A DNA stretch of 64,000 nt, from the NCBI RefSeq assembly GCF_040499845.1, contig NZ_CP159342.1, forward strand, positions 2,294,001 to 2,358,000. Direction: 5' to 3'. This document shows, in pieces, positions 8,619-17,113 of this stretch (positions are counted from its first letter, which is position 1; every line of letters starts with the position of its first letter). The notes beneath the pieces are model-generated. The model saw only the letters and a program-made list of their open reading frames with translations, had not been told where the DNA came from and ran no database searches. This DNA comes from Micromonospora sp. CCTCC AA 2012012 (GTDB lineage Bacteria; Actinomycetota; Actinomycetes; Mycobacteriales; Micromonosporaceae). Position numbers and translations under genes: made by a program.

Positions 8619-10471
8619 CACCAGGTCACCGGGCGGTGGGTGTTGGCCAGGTCGACCAGCTCGGTCCGCTCCGCCCGGTCGCCGGTCCGACGGGCCAGGC
8701 GCAGGCAGCGGCGTTCGAAGGCGCGGCGGACGTGCCGCTCGTCGAGGGGGCGGCCGAAGAGACGCCGGCCGGCGTGCCGGGGGTCGGCGAGGTCGTACTC
8801 CAGCAGGATCCGCAGCAGGTACGCCTCGACCAGGTCCCGTTCCGCGAACCGGGACAGCCCCTCGACCACCCGCGCCGCGTCGAGCGTGGCGTCCAGCCGG
8901 TGGCCGTCGTCCGGCGCCTCCAGCAGGATGCGGACCGCGCAGGTCACCGCCAGCGCGGTGGCCCGGGACGCCTCCGGCATGGTGAGCAGCACGTCCGCCG
9001 CCCGGCGCGGGTCCGCGGTGACGCGCAGGCAGCGGGCCAGCCCGAAGGCCGCCGCCACCACTCCCCGGTCGGCCGTCCACACGCCCCGGTAGTGGGCGGC
9101 GGCGGTGGCCAGGTCGTCGTCCAGCTCGCACGCCACCGCGTACGCCAGGCGGGCGGAGACCTCCCCCGGCAGCCAGCCGTAGACCCGGTCGAACCAGTCC
9201 CGCGCAGCGGTGGTCTCGCCGCCGACCAGCGCCACCAGAGCCCGGTGCCACCACAGCGACCAGTCCCCCGGCTCGTCGGGGACGTCGGCGAGCAGGGCAC
9301 GCGCGGGCTCGACCCGGTCGGCCGCCAGGTGGGCGCGGACCATCCGGTAGACGACCTGGGCGGTGCGTTCCGGGGCCTTCTCCAGCAGGACGATCAGCTC
9401 GTCGGGCTCGGCGGGCCCCAGGGAGGCGAGGAAGCCGGCGGCCGGGTCGGCGCCGTCCACCAGCGGCATGGGCAGGCCGAGCAGGATCTCCCGCACGTCC
9501 AGGTCCCCCACGTCGGTGTGCAGCGCGAAGGCGCACGCGGCCGGGCTGAACAGCGTCGAGCGGGTCGGTCGCGGCTCGCCGTCGGCGGCGGAGCGGACCT
9601 GCCGGCGTACGCCCCGGACCTGCTCGCGCATCTGCGCGGCGGAGGCGAAGCGGTCCTGCGGCGCGGTGGCGGTGGCCCGGGCCAGCAGCCGCACGAACGG
9701 GTCGTGCGTCGCCGGGAGGCCGAGCCGGTGCAGGTCCGGCCCGGCCGGCAGTGCCCGCAGGTCGGCCGAGCTGGTGGCCAGGGTCAGCGCGGCGAGGGTA
9801 CGACCCACGGTGTAGATGTCCGACCGGACGCTGGGCCCGGCCGGGCCGAGCGGCGCCACCTCGGGCGCCTCGAAGCCGGCGGTGCCCCACGGTGGGCTGA
9901 CCCGGTTGTCGATCCGGCGGGCCGCCCCGAAGTCGACCAGCTTGAGCGGGCCGTCCACGCCCTGCCCGGCGATCAGCATGACGTTGTCGGGCTTCAGGTC
10001 GCAGTAGAGCCAGCCCTGGTCGTGCAGGTACTCGAAGGCGTCGAGGATCTGCACCCCGTACCCGAGCGCCTGGCCGACGTCGACGGCCGCCGGCCCGCCG
10101 TCGGCGCCGAGGTCGCGCCGGGCGTCCTCCAGGGTGCCGCCGTCGACGTACTGCATGACCAGGTAGCCGGCGTCGGTGTCGGACTCGCGCAGCGCGTCGG
10201 TGATGGTGACGATCCGGGGGTGGTTGAGCGCGATCAACGCCTGCCGTTCGGCGACGAAGGCGGCGGCCGCCTCCTGGTCGTCCGGGTTGCGCTGTCCCTT
10301 CAGGACCCGCCAGATGCCGTCCATCGCCTCGTCGCGGGCGAGGAACACCCAGCCCACGCCGCCGTGGCCGAGGCAGCCGACGATCCGGTACCGGCCGGCG
10401 CGCAGCTCCCCGTCGGACAGTGGCGGGGTCAACGAGAGGCGGGTGCCGCAATCCGGGCAGAACTCGCTCAC
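8615..10471 (-). CDS. pknG: PknG-type serine/threonine protein kinase, kinase and TPR part (downstream of an in-frame TAG)
   Basis: 618 residues from GTG 10471. One CxxC knuckle (FCPDCG) leads straight into the kinase domain. The glycine loop is GCLGHGGVGWVFLARD (32-47), the ATP-binding Lys is K58 (VLKG), the catalytic loop is YCDLKPDN with D159, and the metal site is DFG at 181-183. RSDIYTVGRTLAALTL and the region after it follow mycobacterial PknG, and the C-terminal half is the TPR domain, ending in LVDLANTHRP. PknG phosphorylates the FHA protein GarA/OdhI and so controls 2-oxoglutarate dehydrogenase and glutamate metabolism in response to amino acids. The codons upstream are in frame with the preceding 85-codon gene, separated only by TAG (10501-10499) and nine codons. 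The GTG has GGAG just three bases before it, a poor spacing. Confidence 0.93.
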   Translation of the reverse strand: MSEFCPDCGTRLSLTPPLSDGELRAGRYRIVGCLGHGGVGWVFLARDEAMDGIWRVLKGQRNPDDQEAAAAFVAERQALIALNHPRIVTITDALRESDTDAGYLVMQYVDGGTLEDARRDLGADGGPAAVDVGQALGYGVQILDAFEYLHDQGWLYCDLKPDNVMLIAGQGVDGPLKLVDFGAARRIDNRVSPPWGTAGFEAPEVAPLGPAGPSVRSDIYTVGRTLAALTLATSSADLRALPAGPDLHRLGLPATHDPFVRLLARATATAPQDRFASAAQMREQVRGVRRQVRSAADGEPRPTRSTLFSPAACAFALHTDVGDLDVREILLGLPMPLVDGADPAAGFLASLGPAEPDELIVLLEKAPERTAQVVYRMVRAHLAADRVEPARALLADVPDEPGDWSLWWHRALVALVGGETTAARDWFDRVYGWLPGEVSARLAYAVACELDDDLATAAAHYRGVWTADRGVVAAAFGLARCLRVTADPRRAADVLLTMPEASRATALAVTCAVRILLEAPDDGHRLDATLDAARVVEGLSRFAERDLVEAYLLRILLEYDLADPRHAGRRLFGRPLDERHVRRAFERRCLRLARRTGDRAERTELVDLANTHRPVTWW

Positions 10472-10498
10472 CTTCTCCAGCCGACTGCGGCAGCCGCT

Positions 10499-10756
10499 CT
10501 ACGGGCAGAACAGGGGGTGGGCGGAGACGACCGACCGGGGCAGCACGGCGGTCTGCGGGTCCCGGGGGGCGACCGGCGGGATGACGGCCGGGTGCAGCCA
10601 CGGCCTGGACGTCGGCCGGAGCCGCACCGGGGCCGGTCGGGCCGGTACGGCGGCGGCCGGCGCGACACCCGCGCACTCGTGCCCCCACAGTCGGCAGAAA
10701 CCGTCCCGGTCCACCTCTCCGGGGCAGTTGCGGTCGGCGCAGGTGCGGTGGGTCAT
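10499..10756 (-). CDS. N-terminal zinc-knuckle/linker segment of PknG, ended by an in-frame TAG
   Basis: 85 codons, starting ATG 10756 in an ATGA overlap with the gene before it. The start (THRTCADRNCPGEVDRDGFC) has paired Cys. A Pro/Ala-rich linker follows, then PPVAPRDPQTAVLP and AHPLFCP, after which TAG (10501-10499) stops the frame. From memory, long actinobacterial PknG proteins begin with the same order: Cys-rich knuckle, Pro/Ala linker, a PP-RDP-AV segment, then a two-CxxC zinc ribbon and the kinase. Reading through the TAG gives FCP-stop-SGCRSRLEKVSEFCPDCG, a complete four-Cys ribbon in frame with the kinase. This therefore looks like the front of pknG rather than a separate gene. A point mutation, a sequencing error, or a true split with re-start are all possible. 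Confidence 0.78.
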   Translation of the reverse strand: MTHRTCADRNCPGEVDRDGFCRLWGHECAGVAPAAAVPARPAPVRLRPTSRPWLHPAVIPPVAPRDPQTAVLPRSVVSAHPLFCP

Positions 10757-11871
10757 CGCGTCCCCTCGTTCACGGCCTGCTGGTAGGCGCGTACCGCCCG
10801 GCTGGCGGCGGTGACCGCGAAGCCGTCCGGACGCAACCGGTCCCGCGCCTCGCGGTAGTGCCGGTCCAGCTCGGGGTGCTCGGCCCGCCCCTCGTCGGCG
10901 GCCCGCTGCCGGTACGCCTCCAGCCGGCCGCCGAGTTCGGCGTGGCAGCGGCGGCGCAGCCGGCGGCGGGCGGCGTCGACCCGTTCGGTGGTCCGGTCCA
11001 GCTCCTCGCCGAGGACGGCCTGCGCGTCCGGGCCGCTCGGGACGCCGTGGCCGACCCGGTCCAGCAGCGCGTCGACGGGGAGCCCGACGACCGGGTCGGT
11101 GCCGTCGCCCAGCCCTTCGCGGGTCGCCTCGGTCACCAGGTGTCGCCACCGTCGTACCGCCGTGCGCAGCCGCTCGGCCCGGGCGGTGAGGTCCTGCTCG
11201 GCCGCCGCCGCCCGGGCGCGACGCAGCACGGCGACCTCGTCGGCGGCCCGGTTCACGGCGTCGCGCCACGGGCCGGGCCGGGCGCAGCCCAGCGGATCGG
11301 CCGCGGCCTGCCGCTGCAGCGCGGCCAGTCGACCGGCCGGCCCGTCGCCCGGGCCCGTGCCGTCGTCGCCGGTCCGATCCCCGTCAGCCCGGCCGGGGCC
11401 GGTTCGGGCGGCGAGTTCCTCGAAGTCGGTACGGAGCCGGGCGAGTCGCGCCGCCACGCTCGACGCGGCCGACCGGTGGCCGGCCACCAGGTCACCGATG
11501 CGGTCGGACTGCTCGCGGGCCGCCGCGACGATCCCGACGACGGTCAACGCCTCGTCGTGGGCCGGTTCGCCGGTGTTTGCGGTGAACCGGACCACGCAGG
11601 GCTCGGCGAGCAGCCGGGCCAGGGCGGGTCGGCCGCCCGGCGACTGCTCCCGCTCGTCGATCCGCTCCATCAGCGCGTCCAGGGCCAAGGAGAGGCAGCC
11701 GAGTCGGTGCAGCCGCTCCCGGGCGTCCCGCTCGGCCGCCGCGCTGGCACCGGTCCAGGAGCGCTGCCGACCGAACTCCTCGTCGACCAGCTTCCGGGCG
11801 TCCAGCAGGCACCGGGACACCCGGGCGTGACTCTCCCGGGCCTCGGCGATCAGCCGCGCGTCGATCGTCAC
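10753..11871 (-). CDS. Coiled-coil protein of the pknG operon
   Basis: 372 residues, ten bases after glnH and overlapping the pknG front by ATGA. It is almost entirely helical and charged, with long Ala/Arg/Glu heptad-like stretches (ARLARLRTDFEELAAR, LRRARAAAAEQDLTARAERL). An acidic Gly/Asp-rich loop lies in the middle. There is no signal peptide and no membrane segment, so it should be cytoplasmic. I do not recognise a named family. Its place between the binding protein and the kinase suggests a linker or scaffold of the GlnX/GlnH/PknG pathway; that is inference from position only. Confidence 0.75.
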   Translation of the reverse strand: MTIDARLIAEARESHARVSRCLLDARKLVDEEFGRQRSWTGASAAAERDARERLHRLGCLSLALDALMERIDEREQSPGGRPALARLLAEPCVVRFTANTGEPAHDEALTVVGIVAAAREQSDRIGDLVAGHRSAASSVAARLARLRTDFEELAARTGPGRADGDRTGDDGTGPGDGPAGRLAALQRQAAADPLGCARPGPWRDAVNRAADEVAVLRRARAAAAEQDLTARAERLRTAVRRWRHLVTEATREGLGDGTDPVVGLPVDALLDRVGHGVPSGPDAQAVLGEELDRTTERVDAARRRLRRRCHAELGGRLEAYRQRAADEGRAEHPELDRHYREARDRLRPDGFAVTAASRAVRAYQQAVNEGTR

Positions 11872-11881
11872 GGCGCGCCCC

Positions 11882-12928
11882 TCACGCCGGCGGCCAGGAG
11901 GTGACGGGGGTGCCCGGCGAGGGCATTCCCCGGTCCGGGTGGTCGGGGAGCCAGCGCTGATGGGCCTGCTGCCAGACGCGCTGCCCCGCCGGGCCGTCGG
12001 CGGCCAGGACGTGGTTGACGAAGGCGACCAGCTCGACCTCGCCCTTGGCGAAGGCGAACGCGTGCGGTTCGTCGGTCAGCCAGGTGCACGGTTGCCGCGC
12101 CGAGGTGACGTGGTAGGCGCAGAACGCCGCGTTGTCCGCCGGTGGAGCGGTGACCAGGACGGTGTCCGGGGCCATCTGGGCGAAGCCGAGGAGGATGTTC
12201 TCGTCGGTGCTCACCGCGTCGACCTGGTGTTGACGCAGCATCACCAGGCAGTCGATGACGTTCTCGGCCTGCACCGGCACCAGGCGTCCGCCGTCCCTGG
12301 TCCGATAGCTGGCGACGGTCTCCAGCGAGGTCGTCCCCGCCGCCGCGCAGACCCGACGCCCGGCCAGGTCGTCGATGCCGGCGTACTCCGGTGCCGTTCC
12401 GACCCGCCGCACCAGGGCGGTCTGCCCGGAGTCGAGGTAGTCGTTGGAGAAGACGACATCCTGCGCGCGCCGGCACGAGGCGGTGAGGGAGGTGGCGATC
12501 ACGTCCACCGGGTCGTCGCCGACGAGCGCGTCGAAGGCGCCCTGACCCGGTCGGACGGCCCGGAACTCGGTCATGCTGCGCGGGTCGCGGTCCGGCCAGA
12601 TCGCCTTCGCCACGGCCAGCACCAGGTCGATGTTGAAGCCCTCGAAGCGCTGCGCGGTCGCGTCCCAGTGGCTCATCGTCGCGTCCGACGGGTCGACCCC
12701 GGCGACCAGCCTGCCCCGGGTCAGCACCCGCCCGGGCGGTACCGCACTGGGCGGGTAGCTGTGCCGGACGGTGCACAGGCCGCCCGTACGCGCAGCGGCG
12801 GTGGGGGTGCTGGTCACCTCGGCGGGCAGGGCGGGCGGGGCGGCCGTCGACCCGGACGTCGCCGAGCAGCCGGCCGCCGCCAGCAGCACGACGGCCGCCA
12901 GCCACCCCACCGTCGGGCGGATCCTCAC
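11882..12928 (-). CDS. glnH: Lipoprotein amino-acid-binding protein (extracytoplasmic sensor)
   Basis: 348 residues from GTG 12928. The start gives a clean lipoprotein signal (MRIRPTVGWLAAVVLLAAAG, then Cys), with the lipobox Cys as anchor. A GTG at 12955, overlapping the glnX stop (GTGA), is an alternative that adds nine residues; I prefer 12928 because a purine-rich GGAAGGGGAG lies just before it. The body is a family 3 periplasmic-binding-type fold: RLVAGVDPSDATMSHWDA, FEGFNIDLVLAVAKAI, DVIATSLTAS, AEYAGIDDLAGRRVCAAAGT. In mycobacteria GlnH binds Asp/Glu/Asn outside the membrane, contacts GlnX, and signals to PknG. No ABC transporter genes accompany it, which supports a sensory rather than a transport role. 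Confidence 0.9.
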   Translation of the reverse strand: MRIRPTVGWLAAVVLLAAAGCSATSGSTAAPPALPAEVTSTPTAAARTGGLCTVRHSYPPSAVPPGRVLTRGRLVAGVDPSDATMSHWDATAQRFEGFNIDLVLAVAKAIWPDRDPRSMTEFRAVRPGQGAFDALVGDDPVDVIATSLTASCRRAQDVVFSNDYLDSGQTALVRRVGTAPEYAGIDDLAGRRVCAAAGTTSLETVASYRTRDGGRLVPVQAENVIDCLVMLRQHQVDAVSTDENILLGFAQMAPDTVLVTAPPADNAAFCAYHVTSARQPCTWLTDEPHAFAFAKGEVELVAFVNHVLAADGPAGQRVWQQAHQRWLPDHPDRGMPSPGTPVTSWPPA

Positions 12929-12951
12929 CCCACGCTCCCCTTCCTGCCGGC

Positions 12952-14337
12952 TCACCGGTAGTCGACCAGGCGTCGCCGCAGCCCGAGGAGCATGGCGACC
13001 CCGGCGAGCAGGGTCACCCAGGCGGCTGACCCGCCGAGCTGTCGCGGTGCCCGGGGCAGCCGCGCCACCGCCGCGTCGACGGCCCGGTCGCCGTCGTTGA
13101 GTTCGCCGGTGAGTCGGTCGGTCACCTGGTCGAAGGAGCGCGCCGCCGCTCCCGTCCGGCCCGACCCGTCCTTCAGCACGGTGTCGACGGCGGCCCCGAA
13201 CGCCCCCGGCGGGTAGCCCTGCCGGGCCGACCAGACCGGATTGAGCGTGCCGCAGTCGACGGCGTCGGGCGGGACGCCGCAGACGCCCCGGCTGAGGAAG
13301 TCCTGCCGGTGGCCTGCCGGGTCGACGCTCGACCCGAGGGCCAGGTAGACGTCCGCGCGCCCCCGCAGCAGGTCACCGAGGCGCTGCTGGGTGCCGCTCT
13401 GCGTCCCGATGGCCTGCTCCAGCACCGGGAACCGGTCGTCCGCCGCGGGCCAGTGCCACCACGACGCCACCAGCATCCCGAGTACGGCGGCGACGCCCAC
13501 GGTGGCGGCCAGCAACCCGGCGTTCAGCCGGCGGCGGGTGCGCCGCCACAGCCACCACTGCACGGCCACGAGTGCCACCAGCGCGGCGAGCGGCACCAGC
13601 AGGGAGGCGAGCAGCCACCACCGGCCCGTCGACCGGGCCTCGCGCAGTTGCCGGGTGTCGTAGTTCCACAGGTCCTGAGCGGTCCGCAGCAGTTCGGCGG
13701 ACATGTAGTGGGAGGCCTCCCGGGCGTACGCCGAGGCGAGCACGCCCCGGTTCTTCGCCGTCGCGACCGTCTCGTCGTCGGCCTTGGCGCAGATCGCCGG
13801 GCCTTCCGGGCTGGTCCGGTCGTCGCAGCGGCGGCCCAGACCGTCGTCGATGATCCGCTGATAGACCTGCAACCGGGCGGCGATGGTGGCCAGCCGGGCC
13901 AGCCGGTCGGGGTCGTCGACGGCGGCGCCCATCGAGGCGCTGAGCGCGGCCCGGACCTGGCGGATCCGGTCGTCGTACCCGTCGATCAGGCCGCGTCGGC
14001 GGCGGTCGCCCGGGGAGAGCAGGAAGACGGCGCTGGCGGCGGCGTCCGCGTCGGCGAGGGTGCGGTAGATCTGCCGAGCGCTGGTGCTGGTGCCGGCGGC
14101 GAGGTCGGCGGAGCGGCGGCCGAGCGTGCGGGCCGGACCGCTCGATCCGGCGGCGACCACCGCAGTGGCCAACAGCAACGCGGTGAGCAGGGCGCCGTGC
14201 ACGACGATCAGGACGGGTGTGCTCCGCATCGGGTGCCGGGGCGGGCGCGGGACGCCCCGGTCGGTCCGGGTGCCGGCGGCGGTCAGGGCCGCGGTCGACA
14301 GGGCGGAGCGCCGGTCGGCTCCGGTCCGAGTGGCCAT
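12952..14337 (-). CDS. glnX: Membrane signal-transducing protein, GlnX-like
   Basis: 461 residues from ATG 14337, preceded by GGGGGAACGG. Four membrane segments are visible: VLIVVHGALLTALLLATAVV near residue 43, WLLASLLVPLAALVALVAVQ near 230, a third starting LNAGLLAATVGVAAVLGMLV near 265, and AAWVTLLAGVAMLLGL near the C-terminus. Two extracytoplasmic loops of about 150 residues lie between them, helical and without catalytic motifs. This is the layout of GlnX, which relays amino-acid binding by GlnH to PknG. It is the first gene of the operon, with glnH starting within or just after its last codons. The first 38 residues are basic and Arg/Thr-rich. Confidence 0.85.
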   Translation of the reverse strand: MATRTGADRRSALSTAALTAAGTRTDRGVPRPPRHPMRSTPVLIVVHGALLTALLLATAVVAAGSSGPARTLGRRSADLAAGTSTSARQIYRTLADADAAASAVFLLSPGDRRRRGLIDGYDDRIRQVRAALSASMGAAVDDPDRLARLATIAARLQVYQRIIDDGLGRRCDDRTSPEGPAICAKADDETVATAKNRGVLASAYAREASHYMSAELLRTAQDLWNYDTRQLREARSTGRWWLLASLLVPLAALVALVAVQWWLWRRTRRRLNAGLLAATVGVAAVLGMLVASWWHWPAADDRFPVLEQAIGTQSGTQQRLGDLLRGRADVYLALGSSVDPAGHRQDFLSRGVCGVPPDAVDCGTLNPVWSARQGYPPGAFGAAVDTVLKDGSGRTGAAARSFDQVTDRLTGELNDGDRAVDAAVARLPRAPRQLGGSAAWVTLLAGVAMLLGLRRRLVDYR

Positions 14338-14996
14338 CCGTTCCCCCGTTCACGCCTGTCGCGGGTCGTACCTCCGCTCGCCGGGATGCCCCGGCGGTCA
14401 GCGGGGTGCCGGCGGGGAAAGCTCAGGATGGCAGGCCGGAGCGTGATGATCCGCTCGCTGTCCGGTATCCGACCACCCTCGACCGACCGGGATCCGGGCC
14501 GGGGCTTCCGGGGCCGGCGTGACCATTTTCGGACATCCACCGAACGGTGCCCGGCGCCACCGGTCGGTCGGCCGCACCCGGGCCGTCCGATGGGGCCGAT
14601 GAACCGGAAGGCGGGAGGGATTGGCATCTCGGATGAGACCGAATGTGCGTCACCAGCACAACGCGGCAATAGCCATCAATCCGGTCAAGATCGCGCTGGC
14701 ACCGAATGGCAAATGCGCTGGCCAGGGGCTATTGAAGATCATGGCTTCGTGAACGACAGAGGCGCTTCCGGTAACCCAAACGAAACAGTTGCCCTGGTCA
14801 CCCATTGATCTGTGACACCTGGCCGTGTGATTGTGCTCCCGCGAGTCATCGACCCCCGGTGACTCCGAGATGGTCGGTCGGTTTGTTCCGGGCACGCCGG
14901 CAGCTCCGGAGACCGCCCATCGCCCCACTCGCGTCACGGTGCGACGCGCGACCCCACCGGGCTCCGCGCGTCGCCGAGGAACAGGAGCACACCCCC
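14338..14996 (+). other. 659-base intergenic region between divergent glnX and the M4 protease gene
   Basis: It must hold the promoters of glnX (left) and of the protease (right). The part from about 14640 to 14830 is clearly less GC-rich than the rest of the window (for example GGCTATTGAAGATCATGGC and CCCATTGATCTGTG). A purine-rich AGGAACAGGAG at about 14977-14987 serves the protease start. I looked for a c-di-AMP riboswitch, which often precedes secreted cell-wall enzymes, and did not see its conserved blocks. No convincing gene is present on either strand. Confidence 0.5.
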
Positions 14997-17024
14997 TTGA
15001 AGCTCTCACCCCGCCTGGTCGCGCTCTCCGGCGCGGCCGCGGCCGGCCTGATCGCCGCAGGCACCGCCGCGGCCGTGCAGGCCGCGCCCCCCGCCCCCGC
15101 CCCCAACGCCGCGCAGGCCCGTACGCTCGCCGCCAACACGGCCAGCTCGCTGGTCGCCAGCCGGCCGTCCTATCTGCACGCCAGCGCCGACGACGCGTTC
15201 GTGCAGAAGTCGGTCATCTCCTCCGAGGGCACCCAGTACGTGCCCTACGAGCGCACCTACAAGGGCCTGCCGGTCGTCGGGGGTGACTTCGTCCTGGCGA
15301 CCGACTCGGCCGGCCAGGTCAAGTACGCCTCCGTCGCGCAGCAGCAGACCATCGGCAACCTCGCCACCTCGCCGAAGCTCACCTCCGCCGCGGCGGTGAA
15401 GACCTCCCGCGCCCAGCTCAAGACGGTCTCCTCCGTCGAGAGCACCAAGCTGGTCGTCTTCACCCTCGACAGCGCCCCCACGCTGGCGTGGGAGACCACC
15501 GTGCGCGGCACCACCGCGGACGGCCCGAGCCGCCTCACCGTCGACGTGGACGCGGCCACCGGCAAGGTGCTGCGCAAGCAGGAGCACGTCGTCCGCGGCA
15601 GCGGCTCCGGCATCTGGAACGGCCCGGTCACCCTGGGCACCACGCTGTCGGGCGGCACGTACTCGATGAAGGACCCGGGCAAGCCCACGCTGGTCTGCCA
15701 GGACGCCGCGACCAACACGACCTTCACCGGCTCGGACGACTCGTGGGGCAACGGCGTCGGCACCAACCGGGAGACCGGCTGCGTCGACGCGCTCTTCGGC
15801 GCGCAGACCGAGGACAAGATGCTCTCGGCGTGGCTGGGCCGCAACGGCGCCGACGGCAACGGCGGCTACTGGCCGATCCGGGTGGGCCTGAACGACCAGA
15901 ACGCCTACTACGACGGCTCGCAGGTGCAGATCGGCAAGAACACCGCCGGCCAGTGGATCGGCTCGATGGACGTGGTGGCGCACGAGATCGGCCACGGCAT
16001 CGACGACCACACCCCGGGTGGCATCTCCGGCAACGGCACCCAGGAGTTCGTGGCCGACACCTTCGGCGCGGCGACCGAGTGGTACGCCAACGAGCCGTCC
16101 ACCTACGACGCTCCCGACTTCCTGGTCGGCGAGAAGATCAACCTGGTGGGCAGCGGCCCGATCCGCAACATGTACAACCCGTCGGCGCTGGGTGACGCGA
16201 ACTGCTACTCCAGCAGCATCCCGACCACCGAGGTGCACGCCGCCGCCGGTCCGGGCAACCACTGGTTCTACCTGCTGGCCATGGGCACCAACCCGACCAA
16301 CGGGCAGCCGACCAGCCCGACCTGCAACAGCAGCACGGTGACCGGTCTGGGCATCCAGAAGGCCATCAAGATCATGTACAACGCGATGCTGCTGAAGACC
16401 ACCGGCTCGTCGTACCTCAAGTACCGCACCTGGACGCTGCAGGCGGCGAAGAACCTGTACCCGACCAGCTGCACCGAGTTCAACACGGTCAAGGCCGCCT
16501 GGGACGCCGTCAGCGTTCCGGCGCAGGCGGGCGACCCGACCTGCTCCGGCACCACCACCCCGCCGCCCACCGGCTCCTGCTCCGGCCAGAAGCTGGCCAA
16601 CCCGGGCTTCGAGTCCGGCAACGTCAGCTGGACCGCCTCCTCCGGCGTCATCGACAGCTCCACCGGCCAGGCCGCGCGCAGCGGTTCCTGGAAGGCGTGG
16701 ATGAACGGCTACGGATCGGCCCACACCGACACCCTGTCGCAGTCGGTGAGCATCCCGGCCGGTTGCCGGGCGACGCTCTCCTTCTACCTGCACATCGACA
16801 CCGCCGAGTCGGGTACCACCGCCTACGACAAGCTGACCGTCAAGGCCGGCAGCACCACCCTGGCGACGTACTCGAACGTGAACGCGGCGGCCGGCTACGT
16901 GCTCAAGTCCTTCGACGTCTCGTCGCTGGCCGGCACCACCGCCACCATCTCGTTCAGCGGCGTGGAGGACAGCTCCCTGCAGACCTCCTTCGTCGTCGAT
17001 GACACCGCGCTCAACCTGAGCTGA
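14997..17024 (+). CDS. Secreted neutral metalloprotease, M4 (thermolysin) family
   Basis: 675 residues from TTG 14997, chosen because AGGAG lies about ten bases upstream and the signal peptide follows at once (LKLSPRLVALSGAAAAGLIA). A propeptide follows to about residue 200 (YERTYKGLPVVGGDFVLATD is typical of the FTP/PepSY inhibitor part). The catalytic domain has HEIGH in VVAHEIGHGIDDH, the third zinc ligand Glu in GTQEFVADTFGAATEWY, and the transition-state His in EVHAAAGPGNHWFYLLA. After a Thr/Pro linker there is a C-terminal beta-sandwich of about 145 residues (LANPGFESGNVSWTASSG), a carbohydrate-binding or pre-peptidase-like module. The mature enzyme should be a zinc endopeptidase in the medium. 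Confidence 0.93.
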   Translation: MKLSPRLVALSGAAAAGLIAAGTAAAVQAAPPAPAPNAAQARTLAANTASSLVASRPSYLHASADDAFVQKSVISSEGTQYVPYERTYKGLPVVGGDFVLATDSAGQVKYASVAQQQTIGNLATSPKLTSAAAVKTSRAQLKTVSSVESTKLVVFTLDSAPTLAWETTVRGTTADGPSRLTVDVDAATGKVLRKQEHVVRGSGSGIWNGPVTLGTTLSGGTYSMKDPGKPTLVCQDAATNTTFTGSDDSWGNGVGTNRETGCVDALFGAQTEDKMLSAWLGRNGADGNGGYWPIRVGLNDQNAYYDGSQVQIGKNTAGQWIGSMDVVAHEIGHGIDDHTPGGISGNGTQEFVADTFGAATEWYANEPSTYDAPDFLVGEKINLVGSGPIRNMYNPSALGDANCYSSSIPTTEVHAAAGPGNHWFYLLAMGTNPTNGQPTSPTCNSSTVTGLGIQKAIKIMYNAMLLKTTGSSYLKYRTWTLQAAKNLYPTSCTEFNTVKAAWDAVSVPAQAGDPTCSGTTTPPPTGSCSGQKLANPGFESGNVSWTASSGVIDSSTGQAARSGSWKAWMNGYGSAHTDTLSQSVSIPAGCRATLSFYLHIDTAESGTTAYDKLTVKAGSTTLATYSNVNAAAGYVLKSFDVSSLAGTTATISFSGVEDSSLQTSFVVDDTALNLS

Positions 17025-17030
17025 TCACCA

Positions 17031-17074
17031 ACGAAGCGGCCGGTCGTCGTCCTCCCGACGGCCGGCCGCTTCGT
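17031..17074 (+). terminator. Bidirectional hairpin terminator
   Basis: Two 18-base arms, 17031-17048 and 17057-17074, are complementary except for one G-U pair (ACGAAGCGGCCGGTCGTC pairing with the arm ending CCGCTTCGT), with an eight-base loop. It sits seven bases after the protease stop and 39 bases before the stop of the convergent YbaB gene, so it can end both transcripts. There is no T-tract, which is usual for actinomycete terminators. Confidence 0.8.
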
Positions 17075-17113
17075 CGTGTCCGGACCAGCGACGGAGCGGG
17101 CCGACGGGCGGCC

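Noticed and set aside
5298..9092. A 1264-codon open frame on the plus strand, and similar long frames at 1202-2890, 33646-37491 and 42250-44985
   Set aside because: These are antisense to well-supported genes with clear motifs. In DNA this GC-rich, long stop-free antisense frames are normal, and their products are low-complexity Arg/Gly/Pro-rich.
14650..14804. A 51-codon minus-strand frame ending in a hydrophobic stretch, in the less GC-rich patch
   Set aside because: No ribosome-binding site before ATG 14804, and a codon pattern unlike its neighbours.
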